A stretch of 64,000 nt of DNA from Luteolibacter algae (GTDB taxonomy: Bacteria > Verrucomicrobiota > Verrucomicrobiia > Verrucomicrobiales > Akkermansiaceae). How positions within the stretch are numbered: the first letter of the stretch is position 1; each line of letters starts with the position of its first letter. Made by a program: the position numbers and the translations under genes. Below, piece after piece: positions 18,000 through 24,486 of this stretch. The stretch spans positions 124,001 through 188,000 of the forward strand of contig NZ_JBHUIT010000008.1 in the NCBI RefSeq assembly GCF_042683045.1. Reading direction: 5' to 3'. The notes under the pieces were generated by a model, which was not told the origin of the DNA, did no database searches, and saw only the letters and a program-made list of their open reading frames with translations.

Positions 18000-18023
18000 A
18001 TCTGCCGTGTCCGCACGGCAGAT
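18000..18023 (+). terminator. Hairpin after cupin gene
   Basis: Perfect 10-bp stem ATCTGCCGTG/CACGGCAGAT with loop TCCG, 21 bases after the cupin stop. There is no long T-run, so it is either a weak terminator or a 3' stabiliser. Confidence 0.55.
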
Positions 18024-18092
18024 TCATCCTAATATTCTGCAAGTTATAACTCCATGATTTACTAACAGAAATGACTGTTACAGATTGGTTTT

Positions 18093-18542
18093 ATGAAAAC
18101 ACTATGGTTCTCACTGCTGGCGGGGCTTATTCTGAATGTTTCGACTACCGCGCAACTGACCAAGCCGCCTCTGGAAGGGGTGCCGGTTGAGGCCAGCTCG
18201 TTTGGCAAGGACTGGAGGATTTTATTACAAATCGCAAACCGCACATTCAGCTACGGGAATGATGAGGAAAAGGTCACGGTCTCGGTGCAAATCCTCAAGG
18301 AATATCCTGATGCCGCAGCAGCAAAGAGCGGCTATGAAGCCGATGCCAGGCGCTACGGCGGCCCGAAGGAAAAGACACCATTGGGAGACTCTGGAACAGA
18401 CCTGGAACTTGTGACCGATACCTTACAGGAGCGCTATCTCGTGGTCGGGCGCTTCTTTATGAAAATCTCCCAGAAGGCTGGGGAAAAAGACTTCCGGAAT
18501 ACCTTTGCCGATGCCTATCGCCCGGTTCTTGAAGCACTCTAG
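18093..18542 (+). CDS. Exported hypothetical protein
   Basis: Not recognised. 149 residues with a clear signal peptide (MKTLWFSLLAGLILNVSTTAQ). The mature domain has alternating charged and aliphatic residues (EKVTVSVQILKEYPDAAAAKSGYEADARRY) and no cysteine or catalytic motif. It stands alone between two intergenic stretches; the decayed region begins 100 bases downstream. Confidence 0.65.
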   Translation: MKTLWFSLLAGLILNVSTTAQLTKPPLEGVPVEASSFGKDWRILLQIANRTFSYGNDEEKVTVSVQILKEYPDAAAAKSGYEADARRYGGPKEKTPLGDSGTDLELVTDTLQERYLVVGRFFMKISQKAGEKDFRNTFADAYRPVLEAL

Positions 18543-18654
18543 CGGAATTTCCCCGTTGATACGGCCGGGTGACCCCCTGTGACATCTAACGCCATATTCG
18601 GAAGGCGCTTGTAGAGTAGGTATATATATCGAACGTCTCAGCTCGTGAAATTTC

Positions 18655-19244
18655 ATCATTCCGGAGTTTCATGCGGGAGGGTCCTACAATGCGATCAGCG
18701 CCGCCAATGGCCTGTGGGTGGCCGTGGGGGACAATGACCACATCGCAACCCGGCGGTTGCCAGCACCACCGGCCGGGCCTTCCGGACTACAGGTGGATTC
18801 GATGAACAGCCAGACCCTCAAGATCTCATCGGTGGCACCCCCAGATGCCCGGGGTTTCGCCATCTATCAGCGCCCTCTCGGTAGTCTGAAGTTGACGCGA
18901 CTGCCCGGCTACTTACCCGAAGGCGCACAGGATGCCAAAATTAACGGCCTAATAACGGGAACAGCTTATGAAGTGGCGGTGCAAGCAATCTTTTCCGAAG
19001 AGGCTTCCACGTGGAGCTCTCGGAAAACCTGATTTCCTGGACACGAATTGCGGAAAGCGTGGGAGGGCGCAGAACTCAAAGTCTCGTTTCAGGCGTCGGT
19101 ATCACGGACTACGATAATTCCAGTAGGGATCCGAAGAAACGGATGGTGACGGTGGAATACTATTGGTATCCCTCCCGAGCCCCGAGCATTAACAGTGCTT
19201 TTATTCGTTTCGGTGTCGAGAAAATCACATCGACAGAGAAGTGA
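18655..19244 (+). pseudogene. Remnant of a large secreted exoprotein
   Basis: Two overlapping reading frames carry consecutive pieces of what looks like one exoprotein. Frame one (about 18655-19032) reads ...NAISAANGLWVAVGDND, a typical repeat-end motif of secreted WD40/YVTN-like proteins, then a fibronectin-III-like stretch ending AYEVAVQAIFSEEAS. The other frame (19011-19244) continues with VELSENLISWTRIAESVGG and a final FIRFGVEKI, the usual tail of verrucomicrobial exoproteins. The switch of frame near 19011-19030 and a stop at about 18646 upstream with no start or leader indicate a truncated, frameshifted gene. Not likely to be translated. Confidence 0.65.
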
Positions 19245-19289
19245 TCCAAAGGCTCTGCAGAATTTTCCAGGGTTTTCTCGGAGATCCGG

Positions 19290-19904
19290 CTACACCTTGT
19301 AAGCGCTTACCTTTTTGGCCCGGTCGCTTTCCCAAAGCGTAAAGCTATTTCGCGGAAGCTGGCGGGGGTTGCGACGGATGTAACGCACACAGTTGGCGAA
19401 ATGCTTCGGATCCCTGATAAGGGTATCGCGGTATCCTTTTTGCCAAATTCTGCCCCGGTCGAAGTTGTGGGAAAAGGTGCTCTTCCATGCATGTATTAGT
19501 TTTTCCAGGGGTTCCAGAGGTTTAGTTAGAATGTGGAGATGATTCGGCATGATGACCCATGACTCATGCAGATATTTCTCACCCTGGAATTTCATCAGAA
19601 TGTTCTCCAGTAGATCGCAGGTCTCCGGTATCCGGAAAATGCAGGAGCCGGCACCCTCGTCCAGTTATTCCTCGATGCGTTGGGTGAAGCGGCGGCGGAA
19701 CTCGAATTCCGTTTCCTCTGTCCATGGCTTCGGGTTCTGCTCAAGGAAAATTCTGCGGTTCTCGCTCCACTCCCTGAGCTTGGATTGTGGGAGTGAATCA
19801 CCAAGCCGGAAAGTAACGAACTGCATCACCCCATCCTGCTGCCAATGGGGGAGCTTCGATCCATGCTTTCGGATTTCTTCGGAGGGATCGAGGAAATCAG
19901 ACAT
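19290..19904 (-). pseudogene. REP-associated tyrosine transposase (RAYT) with in-frame stop
   Basis: Reads as a single RAYT/Y1_Tnp (IS200-like HUH) gene in one frame from 19904 to 19290, about 204 codons, interrupted by a TAA at 19665-19667. The N-terminal piece has LPHWQQDGVMQFVTFRLGDS; the C-terminal piece has the HUH motif MPNHLHIL and the tyrosine region RYIRRNP. Both sides of the stop are in register (RIEE, stop, LDEGAGSCI), and relatives have an aromatic residue there, so a point mutation is the simplest reading. REP-like hairpins are found 60-670 bases away, the usual company of RAYT genes. Two separate peptides might still be made, but a functional transposase is unlikely unless the stop is read through. 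Confidence 0.85.
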
Positions 19905-19919
19905 GGGGTCGATACTAGT

Positions 19920-19953
19920 GTTTCGACGAAACGCGACAAGTTCAAAGGAGTCG
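19920..19953 (+). repeat. 34-bp interspersed repeat, copy 1
   Basis: Starts with the palindrome GTTTCGACGAAAC and continues with a shared GCGACAA and AAGGAGTCG. Matches copy 2 (20417-20450) at 28 of 34 positions. Confidence 0.7.
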
Positions 19954-19962
19954 CCCTCTTGA

Positions 19963-19995
19963 ACCCAAGGCGCTGTAAGGCGCCTACTCCTTACA
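19963..19995 (+). repeat. REP-like hairpin element
   Basis: AGGCGC (19968-19973) and GCGCCT (19980-19985) form a stem, followed by ACTCCTT. The flanks CCAAGG and CCTACTCCT match the hairpin at 20551-20578, so it belongs to the same family. Confidence 0.65.
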
Positions 19996-20068
19996 CTCAG
20001 CCGCCTCAGAAAAGGTGGGATAGCGGGTCTGATCCTAATTAAGGGCCGAACTTTCCTCAGTTGGCTAG

Positions 20069-20266
20069 CTAAGCGGTATCATCAGAATCTGCTCGGTTAT
20101 CCGATTTATCTACTTCCATTCTTTGTTCTGGTTCATTGGCCATGAACAAAGAACGAACGATGCCTTTGGCAGTCACCTCCTCATCGTGGCGGGTCTCGCC
20201 GATTTCTTCTTCTTTGATGACTTCCTTATTCTCATCGCTGTTTTCTGGTGAATTGTTATCGTTCAT
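20069..20266 (-). CDS. Small acidic hypothetical protein
   Basis: A 65-residue frame from ATG 20266 (MNDNNSPENSDENKEV), rich in Asp, Glu and Asn with a basic-hydrophobic patch in the middle (GIVRSLFMANEPEQRM). No ribosome-binding site stands out and no homology is recognised. It sits between the two REP-like blocks. It might be a genuine small protein or only an open frame. Confidence 0.35.
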   Translation of the reverse strand: MNDNNSPENSDENKEVIKEEEIGETRHDEEVTAKGIVRSLFMANEPEQRMEVDKSDNRADSDDTA

Positions 20267-20416
20267 AATTTTGTTTGTTAGGTCTGTTTGAGCGGGATTT
20301 GAAATCTTCAACAGACTCTTTTCCCATCGTAAATTGCTCCTCTACCTAGCACACGATTCAGGCTGTCGCGACCGATTGATTGACAATAGTGAATCGGAGA
20401 GAGGGCGAAAATTAGC

Positions 20417-20450
20417 GTTTCAACAAAACGCGACAAAATTTAAGGAGTCG
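20417..20450 (+). repeat. 34-bp interspersed repeat, copy 2
   Basis: Second copy of the repeat at 19920-19953 (28 of 34 positions identical), placed directly before the hairpin cluster just as copy 1 is placed before a REP-like hairpin. Confidence 0.7.
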
Positions 20451-20463
20451 TTCGATAAGGAGC

Positions 20464-20573
20464 AGGCGCGTCCCCGCGCCTTGAGTCCAAGCGGGCGTCC
20501 CGCCCGCGGTAAGAAAGACATTCCCACAGGCGGCGGAGACGCCGCCCGGAACTCAAGGCGCGAGGACGCGCCT
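20464..20573. repeat. Composite of four REP-like hairpins (BIME-like)
   Basis: Four GC-rich hairpins follow one another: 20464-20481 (AGGCGCG/CGCGCCT, loop TCCC), 20491-20507 (GCGGGCG/CGCCCGC, loop TCC), 20529-20546 (GGCGGCG/CGCCGCC, loop GAGA) and 20556-20573 (AGGCGCG/CGCGCCT, loop AGGA). The outer two are inverted copies: 20551-20573 matches the reverse complement of 20464-20486 at 22 of 23 positions. This head-to-head layout is that of a bacterial interspersed mosaic element. An open frame crossing it (20334-20636) is not credible. The surrounding 20312-20598 holds no gene. Confidence 0.8.
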
Positions 20574-20598
20574 ACTCCTCAGCCTTCGTTGCGCCCCC

Positions 20599-20763
20599 AA
20601 CAACCCCGTCGGCATCCACGGCAGCCTCGTCCCTGATACCATCGGCCGCGCCGGAAGCCATGGCTGCATCCGCCTTTTCGAACTGGGATGCCGCCAAAAA
20701 TACTGTGAGATAGCGGTGACCCATTCACACATGAGGTTGAGCCCTTGGGGAATCGAGCCCTGA
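20599..20763 (+). pseudogene. L,D-transpeptidase (YkuD) C-terminal remnant
   Basis: Translation of 20599 onward gives NNPVGIHGS, then GRAGSHGCIRLFEL: the catalytic His and Cys signature of YkuD/ErfK L,D-transpeptidases, which cross-link peptidoglycan. The frame then drifts; the expected continuation DAAKNTVR is in the neighbouring frame, implying a one-base indel near 20685. No N-terminal part or start codon is found, since the REP-like hairpins occupy the sequence just upstream. It is therefore a truncated, frameshifted remnant, perhaps cut by insertion of the hairpin element. Confidence 0.7.
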
Positions 20764-20776
20764 TTACCGGTTTGGC

Positions 20777-21679
20777 CTATTTCCTGCCATCAGCACCCCG
20801 GCTGCCTTGCACGGACATTTCCAGGGTGTAGAGGGAATCCATGGCCGTGATGAACAGGGTTTTCATCTCCTTGCCGCCAAAGGCCACGTTCGCAGTCCAT
20901 CCCTCCGGCACCGGGATCTCCCCGAGTTTCACCCCGTTCTTGTCGAAAACCGTCACACCCTTGCCCGTGAGATAAAGATTGCCGGCCGCATCGAGCGTCA
21001 TCCCGTCGGAACCCATTTCACAGAAAAGCTCCTTTTCCCCCAGGCTGTGATCCGCCCCGATCTTGTAGCGGTAGGTCCTCCCGCTGCCGATGTCAGCGAT
21101 GAAAAGCGTCTTCCCATCCGCCGTGCCGATAATGCCGTTCGGCTGCTTCAGCGTGTCCTCGGCCACCACCGGCTTCCCTGCGCCCTTCGGCAGGAAATAC
21201 ACGCGCTGCTTTTCCTGCTCCGGTTTTTCACGGCCTTCCCAGTAGGGGCGTTTGTAAAACGGATCGGTGAAATACATCCCGCCGCCAGGATCCACCCAGA
21301 CATCGTTGGGCCCGTTGAAAAGCTTCCCGTCATATCCGGATAGCAACACCGTCACCTCCTTGCTTGCCGGGTCTAGGCTCCACAGCTCGCCGTTCTCGTC
21401 CACGCAGGCGATCAGCTTGCCTTCCGGGGTGAAGAAAAGACCGTTGGAGCGACCGGCGGGCTTCAGGAATTCACTGGTTTTCCCCGTCTCCACCGACCAC
21501 TTGAGAATGCTGTCGTTGGGTTGGTCCGTGAAATAGACATTGCCCTGCGCATCCGCCGCAGGCCCCTCCGTGAACTTGAAACCTTCGCTAGCAAGGGTGA
21601 GTTCCGCACCGGGTGAAACGGGCAGCTGGGCATGGAGAAGGGGATGGGCAGCAAGGAGTGGCAGGAGGAGTTTCTTCAT
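20777..21679 (-). CDS. Exported SMP-30/gluconolactonase-like protein
   Basis: 300 residues from the ATG at 21679, where a signal peptide begins (MKKLLLPLLAAHPLLHAQ); an upstream start at 21766 would bury it. Six-bladed beta-propeller of the SMP-30/gluconolactonase family with the metal-binding motifs: EGPAADAQGNVYFTDQ (N-terminal Glu ligand), FNGPNDVWVDPGGGMYFTDPF (Asn/Asp), QPNGIIG and DGMTLDAAGNLYLTGKG (Asp). Probably hydrolyses a sugar lactone or similar ester in the periplasm. Monocistronic and reads away from the methylase cassette. Confidence 0.9.
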   Translation of the reverse strand: MKKLLLPLLAAHPLLHAQLPVSPGAELTLASEGFKFTEGPAADAQGNVYFTDQPNDSILKWSVETGKTSEFLKPAGRSNGLFFTPEGKLIACVDENGELWSLDPASKEVTVLLSGYDGKLFNGPNDVWVDPGGGMYFTDPFYKRPYWEGREKPEQEKQRVYFLPKGAGKPVVAEDTLKQPNGIIGTADGKTLFIADIGSGRTYRYKIGADHSLGEKELFCEMGSDGMTLDAAGNLYLTGKGVTVFDKNGVKLGEIPVPEGWTANVAFGGKEMKTLFITAMDSLYTLEMSVQGSRGADGRK

Positions 21680-21807
21680 GGGACGTCTGATCCCAAGGAA
21701 CCTGCTGCATCCCAATACGGATGGCAAGCTGGGAGGCGCAGCGGGGAGCTTGGTTGGCAAAAACACTTCGGAGAAGAGCGGATCGAAATGCGACGACGCG
21801 TCACCTA

Positions 21808-21822
21808 ATCCCTACGAGGGAT
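21808..21822 (+). promoter_or_regulatory. Small hairpin before the methylase cassette
   Basis: ATCCCT-ACG-AGGGAT, a 6-bp inverted repeat 28 bases before the likely TTG start of the methylase. Could be an operator or leader hairpin for the cassette; it is short enough to occur by chance. Confidence 0.25.
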
Positions 21823-21850
21823 CGACGAGATTCGCAGCTAATTTATAGCC

Positions 21851-22699
21851 TTGCAGCAGGCTATCGAAAAGTTTACTCCTAACCGGAGAGTGTCCAGTCC
21901 TGTTTTAAAACCATTCATCAAATGGGCCGGTGGGAAGCGATGGCTAATCGCAGATCCAACCTTTGAGCTCCCAGAATTTTCTGGCCGTTATATTGAACCG
22001 TTCTTGGGTGGTGGTGCTGTTTTTTTTCACACCCGCCCACAAGATGCCCTGTTGAGCGATGTGAATTCACGTCTGATTGAAGTATATACCGCAGTTCGAG
22101 ACAGTTGGGAGCTAGTTTTCCGAGAGCTGAAACGGCTGCAGCGGCTCCATGATAAGAAGTTCTATTATGAAGAGCGTAAGAGGAATAGAGTTACTTCTCA
22201 TACGAGAGCTGCTCAGTTTATTTATTTAAATCGAACTTGCTACAATGGTCTATACAGGGTGAATCTTAAGGGTGAATTTAATGTTCCGATTGGTACGAAA
22301 AGCAGAGTTTTATTCGAAGATGAAGATTTTGCTGAAATTAGCAGGGCTTTAAGTGGTGCCACCATTAGGGCATCTGATTTTGCTGAATCAATCCGTGAAG
22401 CAGGCGAGGGCGATTTGGTTTTTGCTGACCCTCCATACACCACGGCGCACAATACCAACGGATTCGTTCGGTATAACCAAAATATTTTCAGCTGGCAGGA
22501 TCAATTAAGATTGAAAATCGAATTGACTAATGCCGTGAGGCGAGGTGCAAAAGTCGTTCTGACTAACGCTGACCATGAAAGTATTCGCGACCTTTACCGT
22601 CAGGAAGGAAGATATCGCCCCATGGGTCGTGCATCGCTAATAGCGGGTAATTCATTAAATAGAAATAAAACAACGGAGGCTATCTATGTCATTGAGTGA
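21851..22699 (+). CDS. D12-class DNA adenine N6-methyltransferase (Dam-like)
   Basis: Transfers methyl groups to adenine in DNA using SAM. The 282 residues contain the family motifs in order: FIKWAGGK (22-29) and EPFLGGGAVFF (49-59) for SAM binding, FIYLNRTCYNGLYRVN (123-138) and catalytic DPPY (193-196). The recognition site cannot be predicted. The start is uncertain: TTG at 21851 is the first in the frame and keeps 21 residues before FIKW; GTG at 21890 is the alternative. No restriction endonuclease adjoins it. Its 3' end overlaps the next gene by 14 bases. Codon and base use are AT-rich relative to neighbouring metabolic genes (22 G/C in the 60 bases from 22201), suggesting horizontal transfer. 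Confidence 0.93.
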   Translation: MQQAIEKFTPNRRVSSPVLKPFIKWAGGKRWLIADPTFELPEFSGRYIEPFLGGGAVFFHTRPQDALLSDVNSRLIEVYTAVRDSWELVFRELKRLQRLHDKKFYYEERKRNRVTSHTRAAQFIYLNRTCYNGLYRVNLKGEFNVPIGTKSRVLFEDEDFAEISRALSGATIRASDFAESIREAGEGDLVFADPPYTTAHNTNGFVRYNQNIFSWQDQLRLKIELTNAVRRGAKVVLTNADHESIRDLYRQEGRYRPMGRASLIAGNSLNRNKTTEAIYVIE

Positions 22700-23285
22700 T
22701 CGCCAGAATGCAAAATGCTATCACGGAATATCGCGATTTTTTCGGGGTTGTAAGAGTTGGTTGGTGGAAAGTTTTCCGTTCGATACATTTTCGGAGGTTT
22801 CAAAGTCCTTTTTCGAGGTGATTGTTACCGTTGTATTTACATTTATTCCATTCTTTTTTCTTTCTATAAAATGGTCTGAATCAGAGGGCGCTAATACTTC
22901 TGAAGCATTTTCTGATACTTTTTATGGATACTGGCAAGGAGGCGAAATAGTCCTGCCAATCTTGGGTTTATGTGGCGCTATCGCCGTCCTCCTGGCTTTG
23001 AATAAAGGGTCTTTCGCTTGGTGGGCTCATGCTCTGGTTGTCCTTGTGATTCTCGGTGCGACGATCGGTGGAGGAGCAGCGCTAAAGGGCAGTGACGGAT
23101 TCAATAAAGATCTTAACGGAGAAATAATTACTGCTGCTTTTGTGATTTATCTGTTTTTGGCTGTGCTTTGGCTTGTGCTGGCTGCTGCTGTTAGAATAAA
23201 TAAACCCAAACCTAGAGAGTCGGATCTAAGGGCCCAAGATATTTTGAGGCAAGTAAATGAAAGACGTGCAAAACCTGAGGCCTAG
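22686..23285 (+). CDS. Four-helix membrane protein of the methylase cassette
   Basis: Not recognised. 199 residues; hydrophobic helices at about 42-61, 88-106, 113-131 and 148-169, a cytosolic N-terminal tail of about 40 residues and a charged C-terminal tail (PKPRESDLRAQDILRQVNERRAKPEA). Start ATG 22686 lies inside the methylase gene (14-base overlap); two bases separate its stop from the ATG of the next gene. The tight packing with a DNA methylase and a DGQHR protein points to a joint function; in defence loci such small membrane proteins often are effectors, but that is inference. Confidence 0.75.
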   Translation: MSLSDRQNAKCYHGISRFFRGCKSWLVESFPFDTFSEVSKSFFEVIVTVVFTFIPFFFLSIKWSESEGANTSEAFSDTFYGYWQGGEIVLPILGLCGAIAVLLALNKGSFAWWAHALVVLVILGATIGGGAALKGSDGFNKDLNGEIITAAFVIYLFLAVLWLVLAAAVRINKPKPRESDLRAQDILRQVNERRAKPEA

Positions 23286-23287
23286 TT

Positions 23288-24436
23288 ATGAATGTTATGA
23301 ATGTTTTGAAGGTTTCACAACCGATCGGTGAATTTTATATTGGCGCAATTGATGCAAAATCTTTGTTGGAGATCACAACCGTAGATGTGCGTGCTTTTGG
23401 TCAAGGTAAGGCGGGGTCTATCGACGGTATCCAAAGAGAGCTTTCGAAATCACGTCTCAAAGATCTAGGAGAATACGTCAATTTGGAGTATGCAACTTTT
23501 CCTACGTCAGTGATCTTGGCTATAGATGAAAGATGTGTCACTCTCACACAAGTGAAAGGCTGCGAAGGCCTTTATCGGTTGGAAGTTCACGCCTATGACG
23601 GAGGGGAGGGAGATGATCCTATCCCACTAGCCGCTTCAGCCTTCGTTGTTGACGGTCAGCACCGCCTTGCTGGACTCGAGCATAGAGACCCAGACAAAGA
23701 GCCCTTTGAGGTAAATGTTTCTATTTTCGTTGGAGCAGACATTGCTGACCAAGCAGAAATTTTCTCTCGCGTTAATCTAGCTCAGACAAAAGTTAATAAA
23801 TCTTTGACCTATGATCTGCTTGATTATGCAAAAGAAAAAAGTCCCTATAAGGTGGCTCATGACGTCGTAGTTGCACTGAATTCTGATAAGGATGGTCCAT
23901 TTTATAAGAAGATCAAACGCCTGGGAGTTAGAACCCCTGGCGTGGATGGGGAAACGCTCGCGCAAGCCACTGTCGTTAATGGTTTATTAAGATATCTGCC
24001 GCCTAATCAAGAAAAAGAACGCTCAAAAAGCATCTTCGGTCTATCTCGGAAGCCAGAGCCCAGAGAGGATTGGAGGAGTCGAATTTTTTTGAACTACTAC
24101 CGTGATGATGATTTTGCTTCGATCTTTCTTATCGTGTCAAATTATTTTCAGGCCGTGGCTAATAAGTGGCCAAATGCTTGGAGTGATCCCAAAGAGGGAC
24201 AAATATTGTCAAGGACAACTGGGTATAATGCTCTTATCCGATTTCTGAAAGATGCGTATGTTTTTATTGTGGACGATGAACCGCGGGTTGTTGCGGTTCA
24301 GGAATTTGATGAGATATTTGATAAGGTAAGTATCGGTGAAGATGAGTTGAATAAGAATGTTTATGTGCCGGGGAATACAGGGCAGGGATTGTTGTATGCT
24401 GCACTGAAAAGTGAGGGATTACCAGTCGAGCGGTAG
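23288..24436 (+). CDS. DGQHR-domain (DndB-like) protein
   Basis: Soluble 382-residue member of the DGQHR superfamily, which includes DndB, the regulator of DNA phosphorothioation loci. The eponymous motif is at 122-126 (FVVDGQHRLAGLE), preceded by IQRELSKSRLKDLGEYV (48-64) and followed by QAEIFSRVNLAQTKVNKS (155-172), the two other conserved blocks. It has no recognisable DNA-binding or nuclease domain beyond this. ATG at 23288, with ATG 23297 as a possible alternative. Third gene of the cassette with Dam and the membrane protein; the other dnd genes (dndA, C, D, E) are not in the window, so this is not a standard phosphorothioation locus. Confidence 0.88.
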   Translation: MNVMNVLKVSQPIGEFYIGAIDAKSLLEITTVDVRAFGQGKAGSIDGIQRELSKSRLKDLGEYVNLEYATFPTSVILAIDERCVTLTQVKGCEGLYRLEVHAYDGGEGDDPIPLAASAFVVDGQHRLAGLEHRDPDKEPFEVNVSIFVGADIADQAEIFSRVNLAQTKVNKSLTYDLLDYAKEKSPYKVAHDVVVALNSDKDGPFYKKIKRLGVRTPGVDGETLAQATVVNGLLRYLPPNQEKERSKSIFGLSRKPEPREDWRSRIFLNYYRDDDFASIFLIVSNYFQAVANKWPNAWSDPKEGQILSRTTGYNALIRFLKDAYVFIVDDEPRVVAVQEFDEIFDKVSIGEDELNKNVYVPGNTGQGLLYAALKSEGLPVER

Positions 24437-24486
24437 GATATCTGTCAAATCTGGTCCTAACACCGGAAAGATTCTATCGTTACTTT

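Noticed and set aside
19549..19962. Plus-strand frame of 137 codons opposite the RAYT
   Set aside because: Shadow of the transposase; Ser/Arg-rich and without homology.
20464..20573. A possible CRISPR array
   Set aside because: The four repeats are hairpins of two kinds with 9-21 base gaps and inverted copies; there are no unique spacers of regular length and no cas genes.
20334..20636. Open frame of 100 codons across the hairpin cluster
   Set aside because: Its Arg/Pro-rich product is the translation of the GC-rich hairpins; no start signal and no homology.
23288..24436. A complete Dnd phosphorothioation locus
   Set aside because: Only the DndB-like DGQHR protein is present; no cysteine desulfurase, DndC, DndD or DndE is found.
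24437..24486. A flanking direct repeat (attachment site) of the methylase cassette
   Set aside because: CCTAAC-CCGG-like strings occur at 21877 and about 24457, but they are short, inexact, and one lies inside the methylase gene.
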